Shown here: piece by piece, positions 22,551 to 33,917 of the stretch
How positions within the stretch are numbered: position 1 is the first letter of the stretch
Layout: every line of letters starts with the position of its first letter
Assembly: GCA_000320545.1 (NCBI GenBank)
Contig: ADNK01000252.1
Coordinates: 27,501 to 61,936 of the forward strand
Reading direction: 5' to 3'
Origin: Bigelowiella natans CCMP2755
Taxonomy: Eukaryota > Cercozoa > Chlorarachniophyceae
Length of the DNA: 34,436 nucleotides
Made by a program: the position numbers and the translations under genes
Notes under the pieces: model-generated
The model's input: only the letters and a program-made list of their open reading frames with translations
Told to the model about the DNA's origin: nothing
The model's database searches: none

Positions 22551-24705
22551 ATGAACAAGCACTTTTACAAAAGATCAGCCGCACTACGCATAGGCTATGA
22601 CATATCCGTAGTTTCTACGCCAACAACAGAGAGTAGAAGTTGGAAACAAACGCCTGGATCCAGAACTCCAAGCTCGAAAAGCGTTTTGGACAGCAAAAAA
22701 AGAAAACGGACCGCCGGAAACTCGCGTTTAAATCCTGTTGGAACACCTAAAGTGCTTAGAACTCCATCCTCACAAATCCCAAAAAATATCGTATTCGTTT
22801 CTGTTACAGAGTACAGAAATAGAGGAATTATCGGAATTGCAACCATGAACTTGATGAAAGCAGAAATCTTGTTGTATCAAGTAACGATGATTTTAGAAAT
22901 ATTCTATTCCTATAAGACTTTGAACATTCTATATCTGATTAGTTTGCAGATAACCAAACGTATTCCAACACCTTAATGCTTTTAAACAACTTCGATCCCC
23001 AAGTCTGTTCATTTCAATATTTGGAACTTATATTCTCATTTGTTCTATACAAGCAAGAACTTGTTGATAATTGCTACCCAATATTTCAGCACATTATAAT
23101 TCCAAATACTCTCTTGGAACGCACACTGGGGATAGTTTTACAGGATGAGTTTGAACTCATAGAGCTTTCTGCATTCAGGTCGATTTGTAGTAATACCTTA
23201 ATAGTCTCCAGGTCTAAGAGATGCTTTATTTTTTTTGTTCAGACGGAAATATTTCAATGAGAATGACGGAATAGGTGTGCCTATATTTCGCTCCATGTAA
23301 CATAAATTATTTATGTTGAATTTCCCAACAGAATTTATCAAAGACCACGGCATTGAAGGGACATTAGAAAAAATTGGGGAGCTTTCTGAAAAATACCTCT
23401 CTCTTTCAGCAATGGCGTGCCTTGTAAGATACGTATGCATAGTACAGGTACCTTTAACGTGGATAAGCTCCTTATTACTTATCATCTACTACATTTGCTT
23501 TAATAGGATTTAAGTTTTCCTCGGAAATGCCTCCGCATTACATTCAGAACTCTTGAAGGAAGAATGAAAATAGATTCAATCACGGCAAGAAAGTTAGAGC
23601 TGATTCGATGTGAGGTAGAGTATGCAGTTTTACTGTTGTCCTCTGTGACTCATGTAAAGGTTGCAGATTCCAAAAAACATTCTTCGAGCTAGAAAGATTA
23701 AAAAGTCGTCACTCTTCGAAGTTCTCAACTACACATCAACCCCTATGGGTTCACGGCTTTTGAGGGCGTCCATTATGCAACCATACAATGATTTAGCAAC
23801 AATACAAGCTCGTTTGGACACAATTGAGGAACTCTGCAATTCTGACGAAATATTCTTCAGCCTTGTCAATATCCTTCCAAAGTTTATTGATTTAGACCAT
23901 CTGAATGCATGTCTTGTTAACATTCCTGCTACCGAAAACTTTAAGACAGCCTCCAATACAATCTCTAATATTTTGCACCTTAAGCGAACTTTGGAAATTC
24001 TACCAATTCTTTCAGCAACATGCCAAAAATGTGCTGGAGCATTACTTAAACTAATAGGTATTTTCAAAATCTGTTAGAGAGAACAGCTATACTTAAAATA
24101 CGTGATGTCAGGTGCAAATCTCGAAAGTGAGGACAGAATATTTCTTCATGAGGAAATTGAAAAGCGTTTGAACCCTGAAGCGTCTATTTCGAAAAAAAAA
24201 CAGCTGTGTAATATACGAAGTCAAATAACGCTAGCTGTGCTTCCTGGGAAAAATGGACTACTAGATGTTGCGCGCAGAACATATCAAGAAACAATCGAAG
24301 AGATTCATCATGAAGTTGGGGAATATAAGGAACTATTAAGCTGTGCTGGTGCATTTATAGTTCAACTACTCTACCAACTACTTATAGAATATATTACAGG
24401 TATAAAGTTATTGTTCAACGCAAGCCGCGGATAGTATAAAACATTTATCAGATAAAAGTAATTGTTATTCTAAGAATATTTACATTCTCAGTTATCTGTC
24501 GATTCCTTCGTTAGCTTTGGAAACACCAAATATTCCTATAAAGTTTGTTCAAAGAGTTGTAAGGGGTAAAAGGGTACTTTGCTCTACAGAAGATTTAATA
24601 TCCCTCAATGACCGACAGCAGCAATCCTATGAGGAAATCTGTCTCATGACTTCACGTGAAATTAACGAACTTCTTACCAAAATACGCAGCAAAGTTGGAT
24701 GGCTG

Positions 24706-24744
<39 letters not shown>

Positions 24745-25089
24745 ATTTTCGATACGTATATTCGAAAGTGATCATGCTCTGTAATGTATTAGATATAACG
24801 TTGCCGAGTCTATCGCATTTCTGGATTTGATCGTGTCAATGACCAAGTTTGTGATGATGAACGATAATTACGTGCGTCCAGACTTTACAACTGATGGGCC
24901 TATAGCAATAAAAGTTCGCATATAATGTTTTCTCGACAACTGTTATGAATTATTAACTCATATTTATCAAGGCTGGAAGACATTGCGTGATCGAGCAGGA
25001 ACAATCAATGGGTTGTTTTCCCATGCGGAAAACAATTTTTCATTCACACATATGTACACACACATACACACATGAAACAGACAAGGATT

Positions 25090-25135
<46 letters not shown>

Positions 25136-26338
25136 CAAATATACATTGTGCGTGTTTGTGTGCGTGTGTGTGTGTTTGTGTTCAAATGTCTTAGGTAAAT
25201 ATGTCGCGAACAATACGTTCTTATCCAGGGATTCAAATTTAAACATAATAACGGGTAAAAATATCGCTAATAAATATTTTCACTAGCTTATTTTTACTTT
25301 CGAAGGACCGAACAATGGTGGAAAATCTACCTATCTCTTACAAGTTGCTGTGATGACTGTCATCGCACATCTTGGGTGCTATGTTCCAGCAGAATACGCT
25401 TCAATTCGTCTGACAGATCAAATATTTGCTCTCATTGTCATGCAAGATGAAATTGAAAGCAACTCGTCGACATTTATGGCCGAAATGCGTCAGCTTGCAT
25501 ACATACTTCAAAACTCAAATTCAAAAAGCCTTATAATCATTGATGAACTTGGAAGGGGAACATCCACCCTTGAAGGTACAATCGGACTGATAATTGGTTA
25601 ATGTGAATTAAAGTATGGCGTTCAATTATTAGGGTTTTCTATTTGTTGGGCTACATGTGAGGAGTTGTTGCAGAGCGGAGCCTATACCCTTTTTGCAACA
25701 CATTTCTTGAAGTATCATATTATCTTTATCTGCTTATGGAGCAACATTAATGATGAGGACCTTTCTGTTAGGTTGACGCAACTGCCATTTCTATATAATC
25801 GTGTTAAGAATATTCACTTCCAAGTTATTAGCAATGAAGAAGATAAAGCCATTATTTTCGTTCATGAACTTAAGAATGGGCCCAGTGGGGAGTTGGATCA
25901 AAGATATGGAATACATATTGCAAAGGCATCCAATTTTGAACACTAAATTATGAATTGGAGATAAAGTAGCATGCAGTTTCCGCACCATTGCCTAAAGCTC
26001 AATATTCAATCGCCATACACAAGCTGAACCATTTTATGACAATACCATTTCTTAGATTTCAGGTTTCCCAGCAAAAATAATAAAGACCGCGAATAAAATT
26101 TACACTTCTCTTATTCGAATCGAAAGTAAAAGAATTTGCTCAGACAAGTCCTTAGCGATTGAAACAAACGACGATGAGTTAATCAAAAGCATTCTCGCTT
26201 GTAAGTATAGGTCAGCTCTTTCATCAATCAGCTGCAAGTATGAACAGTAACGATTATTTGTTCACATTTAGCTCACTTTCAGAGGAAGTACTGCATGATC
26301 ACTTGTTAATGTTGGCGAAAAAGTATGGCAAAATGTGA
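22551..26338 (+). CDS. MSH4: MSH4, meiotic MutS homologue
   Basis: Eighteen exons join in phase from ATG 22551 to TGA 26338, 844 aa: 22551-22880, 22943-23002, 23090-23178, 23243-23274, 23332-23432, 23507-23614, 23667-24057, 24112-24348, 24400-24433, 24492-24704, 24793-24913, 24972-25011, 25195-25254, 25306-25575, 25633-25711, 25772-25925, 26056-26204, 26272-26338. Recognisable MSH4 blocks are the Ser/Thr-rich N-terminus, [54 protein letters not shown] and SRGYYLSIP, then the ATPase [11 protein letters not shown] (606-616), [24 protein letters not shown] (681-692) and TLFATHF. With MSH5 it forms the clamp that stabilises meiotic crossover intermediates in the nucleus. The Walker A motif has Asn where MutS proteins usually have Met. 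The intron after 25925 appears to be GC-AG. The 51-nt stretch 24349-24399 has no in-frame stop and could be retained. The start could lie further upstream (22317 or 22446). Confidence 0.93.
24709..24741. repeat. (TA)n in an MSH4 intron
   Basis: The tract starts four bases after the donor at 24705 (gtaatata) and continues for about 30 bp. A second TA tract at 25095-25132 lies in a later MSH4 intron. Confidence 0.95.
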
Positions 26339-26748
26339 AACGTGAGGAAGCTTTACGATTTGATGAAAATTATGCGCCGTGCATGTCGCATGCATTTGAG
26401 TCGTTCAAGTAACAACCCTAGCTGTAGCACATGTAGCAACGCCGCGGCACCTGCATTCGATCATGATCTTTGCACTGGCATGCAGAATGCGATCTTGTTG
26501 GATAGTTTTCATTTTCATCGCGCCTCTATTCATACCACTGTGCCGTCATATCATTGAACATCAAAGATGAGTAAGGTTGCTAAGCATCCAGACAGCAATT
26601 CGCCATTTGCCACAGCGCTCGCAAATGTCTACACCTATTCCTGCCAATTTGTGCACATCACATGAGCATGTCATAACTTGTCGTTCCACACTCTATTTGT
26701 CAATTGGTGAAAATAAGTTTTACATGTAAAATTTCTCATTCATTTAAT
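26339..26748. other. Spacer between convergent MSH4 and METTL18 genes
   Basis: About 410 bp between the MSH4 stop and the METTL18 stop. It would hold both 3' untranslated regions. No coding exon, RNA gene or repeat was recognised. Confidence 0.6.
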
Positions 26749-28340
26749 TCATTGATCACGCTTGCGTTTGACAGCTGAAGGAGTCGATTCTGCTTCATTT
26801 TTCTGTTCATCGTCATCTGCATCGTCCTTTTTGTGCGCATTACAATCATTGTTGTTTCCACCTTCATACTCTTCTCTAATGCTGCTGCGGCGGGCTATCC
26901 GTACGATTTCACGTAGATTCGACTTTCCATCATCTATGATCTGCACAACCTTCGCTTCTAATACACCCGTTCTCTCGACCTATGGTATATTTATTACTAT
27001 CATATAGAATTTTCAGCGGTGTGTACGGAATCAAGACACCAGCCGTATGAACAAATCACTATCTCACATTAGCACCACGATAATATGACCTCTTTTATCA
27101 GGTCAGCTACACCTCCTCCAATACCGAAGTAGTAGCGCTTAGCCGCTACGAGACAAATGCCGTCATCAGCCAAGATCTGTATCAACAGCAATCGTGACTC
27201 GAAGGTGTTTGAAGGAAGACAGCAACGTGAGGACGTCACGGTTTTCAGTCACAAAAAATAGCAACAACTTTTTAGGAGAATATGAATCATAGCTCTGAAG
27301 GGAGGTATCCATCATTGAAGCTTCAAGCTACCATACCACTATTATCACCTTTTGAATGAGCGCTACGAGCCATGGAATCGATTCAAGAGAGTACAGTGTG
27401 TCGGAAGTGAGAACCAGATCCCACCTACCCCCATTTGTCCGCGTCCTTTCACTTATACTATCACGTGTCGTCGGAGCCGTTAGCAAATTTGCAAGTTCGT
27501 TGTCACGCCAATCGCCAGAGAAGAAACGAACCGCCGCTCCAACAGTTTGCAGCTTCCCAAATGTTATTTCCTGGACGTTCTCAAGTACGTTGGGGATAGT
27601 CACGTGCTTAAGAACCTAATAATCATAGGCAATTACGCGGGGAATGGAGAGATGAGATAACGATATTTTATTCGCAACCAATACTAGCACAACATGCACC
27701 CAGTTGTGGATTACCTCTATATTGAGATCTTGAAAGCCAACAAGCTTGGCCCCTCCACGAATGGCTGTGATGCCTAAGCGATGCCGAATAGGGGGGATCG
27801 GAAATAAGTCAGGATAAAGCACAGGGAATATTGCTGCATGTAAACCATAAATTTAGAAGCATGAAAAACGTTTGTTGGTAATTGCTACTTCTAAGCTCAC
27901 GCATTTCCATTTGTGCAATCATAGCGAGGATATCCAAACATGTTTACATAAACCGAATCCGTTCGTAACAAAAAATCTAAATGCATGTTCTGCTGCAGCT
28001 ACATGTGGATTAAGAACCTGGAACTCCATGGCCACAACCAAGGTCGAGTACAGATTTTTCCTTGAAGACGTAGGGGTGAGACCGAAGATGCCTTGCAAGA
28101 TCAATGCTGCATTCCCATAGTTTGAATCCTCCCTCGTACACCGTCGGTTGCAAGTCGCTTTTCAAGATAGGTAAAAAAGGGCACAGATGTTTGGAGTGTG
28201 TACTGTGGGGGGGAGGGATATGTGGGTAGATGGTCGGTCTACATATGTTAGATCGAACCTTTTTGATATGATCTTGTTCAAGTTGGAACTCTTTGCAAGC
28301 TTTGCTTGGTCAAAGATGACCGTTTTCACCGTGCTTTGGA

Positions 28341-28378
<38 letters not shown>

Positions 28379-28380
28379 GT

Positions 28381-28418
<38 letters not shown>

Positions 28419-29071
28419 GTGCGATTGTGTGTAACTACGTCAGGAATCTTATCGAAATTGGAAACGGTTGATTTGTGTTGAAAATCACCGACAGTCAGTA
28501 GGCTGCAGCAAGTATCGTTATAATGATTTATATCAAAATACTATCTTTATTCAAGGATTGTTAGTTGATTAATACATCCCATCGCCGATATTCGCTATGC
28601 TGTATTCGGAGGTGCTAGGGGGCGAGGATGACGACAATGGCACCTTTTATTACAATTATTTGAGAAGTGCATGTGCAACAAAACAACACATAATTGTAAA
28701 TCCAGGTTTTTTGCAGACGACAGTCAGTTCTGGCTACATAGCACTCTTCCTTCCAGCAAGTAGCACATTACCTCATCGCCATCATTTTTCTTCAATTTAT
28801 CCGTAGAGCTATCCTCAGGAAAGACACGCGACGCCTTCACGTTGAACTTTTCGCCGCGACTCATTTTTCCCTCCGAGGCGCTGCCATGTGTTTTTGACGG
28901 CGGTTGCTTGTCAGAGTCGTCTTTCTCTTCCTCTCCCTCCTTATCATCTCCTTCAACGCCAAGTCCAAAATTGAACCTGAACGCCAGAAAGAAGGCGGGG
29001 GGAAAGGTCACCCTTGATCGTTAGGAACGTACAATTCGGCACCTGAAGCCTTCGGAGTCGTCGTCCGCCAT
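26749..29071 (-). CDS. METTL18: METTL18-like histidine protein methyltransferase
   Basis: Eight exons join in phase from ATG 29071 to TGA 26749, 376 aa: 29071-29043, 28976-28772, 28643-28576, 28202-28018, 27773-27715, 27615-27349, 27176-27090, 26979-26749. The N-terminus (MADDDSEGF, then RFNFG) matches the short F-x-F-N-F element at the start of METTL18, followed by an acidic linker. The family block LQPTVYEGGFKLWECSIDL leads into SAM-binding motif I, DLGCGHGVPG (154-163). GFQDLNIEV, VTIPNVLENV, FFSGDW, LVLTSDTLYS and AAKRYYFGIGGG follow in order. METTL18 methylates a histidine of ribosomal protein L3 in animals, and yeast Hpm1 does the same. The C-terminus is an extended Asp/Lys-rich tail ending KRKRDQ, which could be a nuclear signal. 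It is tail to tail with MSH4. Confidence 0.95.
28345..28416. repeat. (TA)n(TG)n in a METTL18 intron
   Basis: TA repeats pass into TG repeats over about 70 bp, between METTL18 exons 28643-28576 and 28202-28018. Confidence 0.95.
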
Positions 29072-30047
29072 TCTCCTCGTGGGCAATACCACGATTCGTA
29101 CCGGTAGTAACGGGGATTCGAAGGGAAATGACTTCTGTCTCTGCTGAATCTAGGCGGTTTTATGTCGTGCGACAACCTAGTCGTTTGGAACACTTCGAAC
29201 GCTCTTTCTCAATGGGGATTGATCCGAGCTTGCAATGCCCGTGCTAGCGTGGGGTGCTTGCACGTGGACAACGTGTAGTTCAATGGCCGATTGCTTTCAC
29301 GCATTTTCGTCATAAGCAAGCTTTCGAGAAACTGGCGCGCGTGGGGATGGGATCTCAGTAAGACTACATAGAAACAGCAGCAATTCTAGAATTCTTGACA
29401 CATTGCTGGGTTTAGAAACATGAAGCCCAGCTCACCCGTCAGAGAGTAGTAGAGTATCGAAGCTGCAGGCTTCGTTTAGCATATCAGCCGGCACTTGTAT
29501 GCAAGCCATATGTGTTGGTAAATTCAGATTTCGCTCTGAGCATAGACAATTACACAGGTATCTAGACATGTATGCACGTTTAGGCGTGTGCACATGCATC
29601 TAGTTCATGCTAGCATGTCTAGATGTAGACATAGCCTATAGCATAACTGACGCCATACTGTGTGCGTTTATAGTCTAGATGGTACTGTATCTAGATATTG
29701 CTATGTGTTTATAGGTAACCTGGCCCTCGCATGCTAGCATGCAACATGCAATCATGCTTTCGCGACAAGTCTGCAAAAGCAGAAAAAGATTAAAAATGTG
29801 CGTAAGCGCATTTGCATTCTCTGATCTGCAAATATCTAGATATCTATCGCGGGCCTGTCCAAGCAAATAGCTTGTTGCTACGCGTAGCTAAACAACAAGT
29901 AATGGAAATAATTTTATTATTCTAAAACACATAGATAATGCTAGAATACTCATTTGATTATTATGTAGCCCACTCACGTGCGCGTGCCACTAAGTACTAC
30001 GAGAGTAAAACATTTTACTAACTATTTGACAGATTGAGGAGTCGAAA
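29072..30047. other. Spacer upstream of METTL18, CTAG-dense
   Basis: No coding exon was recognised. From about 29380 to 29950 the sequence carries about ten CTAG words (many as ctagat or gctagc) where about two are expected by chance. This resembles the stretch at 19190-19910 on the other side of the AP-1 mu, MSH4, METTL18 block. The METTL18 promoter should lie in the first few hundred bases. Confidence 0.5.
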
Positions 30048-31967
30048 TTAGCTTGCCGCACTCAGAATTGCAGATGCCCACGCTTCAACCTATGCGTGGG
30101 GATACCACAAGTGTGACAACAAAATTACCAACAATAGAGACGAAATGAACAGGGGACAAAAATAAGAAGATGATAGGGAATATGAAGGAAATGCAAGGGG
30201 TATGACGGAAAAGACGGGGAAAATAGGGATAATGAGGGTGACGACAATGTTTCTGATGTGAGATTTCATCGTAAAAATCACCACCTCGTCGTAGTTGTTT
30301 GCTGCACATATTAACTCAGCGGTGATTTCTCCTGCTCCTTTAATCTCCCTGAGACGGGGATTATTTACTTAAACTTTGATGTTCACTTTCTGGCGACGAA
30401 ATACACTTCATTTCCGCTTTTCATGCTCTTTATGGAATAATCGAGTTTTATTAGTCTTCATCAGCATTATCATAATGCAACACCATCTTTAGCAGCATTC
30501 CCCCACCCCCCCAGCCTAGGTTCTTTTTTGTCTTCTATTTCTTCTTCTTTCTTCTCCTTCAGTATTATCATGGCGCTCTCTTCTGGTGGTTACCCTCGTG
30601 TCGTAGCAGCAACGCCGCCGACTTTGAAGCAATTCGCTCTAATATAGGGAGAGTAAGATGATGATTTCAAACTAAATATTCGTGAAAGAATGCAGTAAAG
30701 ATTGAGCCACTAAATAGAAACACACAAAGCGGTGCAAACCTGTCGTAGTCGTCCGTCGCAAGCAACTGTACAGAGCTTCTACCACTCTCCAGCCTAGGAG
30801 AACACGCGTATACATCACACAGGAGAAAATAATATATGAGCAATGGTACGATATATAACAGTACATTACTTCTGTGCGCGAGTTTGTGTTTGTGTTTAGA
30901 GTTTGTGTGCGCTCCTTGTCATCATCGTTGTCCCATGGTGCATGTAGTAATTCAGACTGACATGATTGCGCATAAGGGTTCTCCTTGGTTGGCCTCCAGT
31001 GTTTGGTGATACTCAAATGACTTCCCTGCCAAACGCAGTGCCGTTATACAAAAACCCCGTCGTAATCATCATGATCATCATCAATCATCATCAATCATCA
31101 TCATCATCATCATACACAGGGAAGGACAGGTAAGTTGTTGCGGTGCCAACTCAAACCTTTCAGGATGAAATAAAATCGCGCCCATTGCAGAGGACCACCA
31201 GAGCCTATGGCCTCGATGGTGCTGCTCATCCTCCTACTGCTGCCGTTGCTAGTGCTGGTGCTACCGCTGTCGGGGGTACGGAGGAGGTAGAGGTACCTGC
31301 AGGAGCAGTACATGCGATGATGATTAGGAGGCCGTCATGATAATGTTTGATGGTGACAACAAAGCTCATGATGCCATCGTGATCTCACGTTTCTTCCCTG
31401 TCGTCATCAATATCAATCCCTCACACACCATCATCACTGCGGCTCTGCGAGACGGTTGTTACCCTTCCATCGTTGAGGCTGTGTGCGACGCGACGATTTT
31501 TTTCTCCAAGCGCGTGACCTGTGCTCCTAAGGTCTGCAGCCATTCCAGCCCCTCCTCTTCGTCGGTTTTTACACCGAGGATATACCTGCGAGAAAGTAGT
31601 GGTTCAAATTGAGGACAAAACCTATCACGGTGTAAAGTAACAATGCTTCCATCCACAGCACTATCACCAACGCCATCATCATCATCATCATCGTCATCAT
31701 CATCATCGTGACTACAAAATGTGCCCTCCCCCCCGCCCCCCTGACCGTCGCTGGGAATTCGCAGGCTGTATGCCAAATTGGTATCTGATATATTCAAGAG
31801 AAAATATTGTTAGGGAGGAGAATTCTTGACAGAGCAGCATCCAAGCTGCAAGGCGATTCGACATGCAGCCGAAAATCTCAGTCAATTTTCGCATCATCTA
31901 CAGAATGGCACCCCATCGTCTCAATGGCCTCGTTGGTTTTTGCGTCTGAGCCTGCATACCAATTGGC

Positions 31968-32000
<33 letters not shown>

Positions 32001-33299
32001 AAAGAATATCAAGCATGCAAAACGTAACTTTTGTTACGACAACATTAATAACGACTATCAACAAGAAGGCAACTTCATTCGCTATGGGGTTTATGTTCGT
32101 ATTATTTCAATGCCATCAGAATAAAATATTAAAGAAGTCGTCTCTCGTAGACAAGGAATCATCGTCCGAATTACACTAACACTACCACTCCTACATAATG
32201 GCTATTATGCCACAAAAACATCACCGCTACTCTTACTGTCCTTTCAACCTACGCTACTAAGAATATATCTATAAACATATACTATGCTCACAGCTAATTT
32301 TATTACTAGATGATGCAAGGCCGAATAACGACTTCACAAATCGCTTCGTGTTTCGTCTGGGAGAGGGGGAGGGGGCAGCATGGGCGCTCGTATTAAGACC
32401 ACCATTACCGCCATTGAAACCTGTAAACCCAGGAGTATTAGCCGCATGGCAAAATGCATTGATGTTAGCATCATCATCATCATTGCTATTCATCGCGTCT
32501 TAGCATTCCCGTTGAAATGGTCTTTACGCGAGATGCATACTACAGCTCGGTTGCAGCGGCAGCGACGCCGCCCACGCCTAATAACTCACTCGCTCCCCTA
32601 GGAGAACTGAGGCGCTTCTTGATTATCTGCTTGAATCCTCCTCCTCCGCTACTTGTGAGCTTCCGCTCTCGGTGAAGCGCCTGCGCTTTCGTCGGTGTGC
32701 CAGGCCGAGAGGATGTCGGCGTGGAGTGCGAGGCTCGCGCTAGGATTTCACACAACTAAACAACCAGCAAGGGGGGGGGGGGGGCGGAGGGCGGGGGCCA
32801 ACAGCAAACGACCGACGGATGGCAGCGAAAGTTGTAGCAGTTGGCAGCGGGAACATCGGAGATGGAAAGGAAAGATTGGACAGCGACACCAGCTGGCAGC
32901 AATGACAATCACGCTCGAATAGATGGGCAAGTATTGCATGCATGACAACATTGGGAGAGGATTCAGATGGCAAGGTCAGCACGCCCATCACCGCAGCCAA
33001 CAGCAACAGCAGCTGCAGTGGTAGTAGTAGTAGTAGTAGTAGTAGTAGTATTACCTGCTTTTCATTATACAGTAGCGCTCCGAGCAGCAGGATCTCGCCT
33101 TTCGGGCTAGATTGGATCGGGGGAGGGGAGGGATTGGGGGGAAGGAATAATAAAGACGAAAAAGGCAGCAGCCATAACACTTCACTTTAGCCACTATTAC
33201 ACCACTAAATGATCTGGCATATAAACATCAACAGCGGCTGCCTGTTTATCAATATACGCCTATGGTGGATTTTCAAAGAATGTATTTCAGCGCGACTAG

Positions 33300-33355
<56 letters not shown>

Positions 33356-33598
33356 TGTGTGTACTTACACACCTGAGGAGCGCATCTGACGTTGTCGGTT
33401 TTTTTTCAAAGTAATGCATGGCCTTCTCGCCGAGTATGAAGTAGCGTTCCCGCCACGCTTTATTGACCTTATTTCGTAACAGTAATACGATAACAGCATT
33501 CTCAGTCTATAGCGATCGATATCCAGCAGTTGTCGCTTTGTTGATTATAATCAGAAGTATATAATATGTTCACACCGCTGCTACAACTAACTAATTAA

Positions 33599-33631
<33 letters not shown>

Positions 33632-33683
33632 CTCTCCGCGCTTGAACAAGTACCCTTCCTTGATGCTGCTATCACCAACGTAA
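30048..33683 (-). CDS. Tandem PH-domain protein, 5' end beyond the right edge
   Basis: Supported exons on the minus strand: 33683-33632, 33467-33373, 33106-33055, then 31951-31902, 31784-31746, 31585-31463, 31296-31157, 31025-30958, 30765-30740, 30638-30594, 30348-30285, 30089-30048 (TAA). Neighbouring exons are phase-consistent. The first PH domain reads IKEGYLFKRGE, NKAWRERYFILGEKAMHYF, PKGEILLLGALL, then YQFGIQPANSQRRYILGV and EEGLEWLQTLGA. The second reads YLYLLRTPDSG, LQWARFYFILKGKSFEYH, NCFKV, ITAELICAANNYDE and VEAWASAILSAAS. Two more likely exons, 32739-32590 and 32420-32307, are both phase 1 at each end, join to each other and encode a Ser/Pro/Gly linker with basic patches. How they link to the phase-0 exons on either side is unresolved. 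PH domains bind phosphoinositides or proteins at membranes, so a signalling or trafficking adaptor is likely. The rest is outside the window. Confidence 0.78.
33020..33053. repeat. (TAG)n starting at a PH-gene 5' splice site
   Basis: On the minus strand the donor at 33054 reads gtaatac and continues as about ten TAC triplets. Confidence 0.95.
33302..33372. repeat. (TC)n(TG)n next to a PH-gene 5' splice site
   Basis: On the minus strand the donor at 33372 reads gtgtgtaagtac, then CA repeats, then AG repeats to 33302. Confidence 0.95.
33599..33631. repeat. (ACT)n starting at a PH-gene 5' splice site
   Basis: On the minus strand the intron begins at 33631 and is a pure GTA repeat of about eleven units from its first base. 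Confidence 0.95.
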
Positions 33684-33881
33684 CTGTAAGCAGTAGAGAT
33701 GTCATCGTTCGATGTGAACCATTAGAATCAATGATATGTTCTTAGCGATGATGAGTCATTCAGTCGCAGCAATAACCAATAGATTCTACACAAACTCGAG
33801 TCAGTGGAAACACGATTTACACACATCGTAAGACTCGCGTCATGTTCTTTCATAAACAGACTCGACAAGAAGACAGGGAGA

Positions 33882-33917
<36 letters not shown>

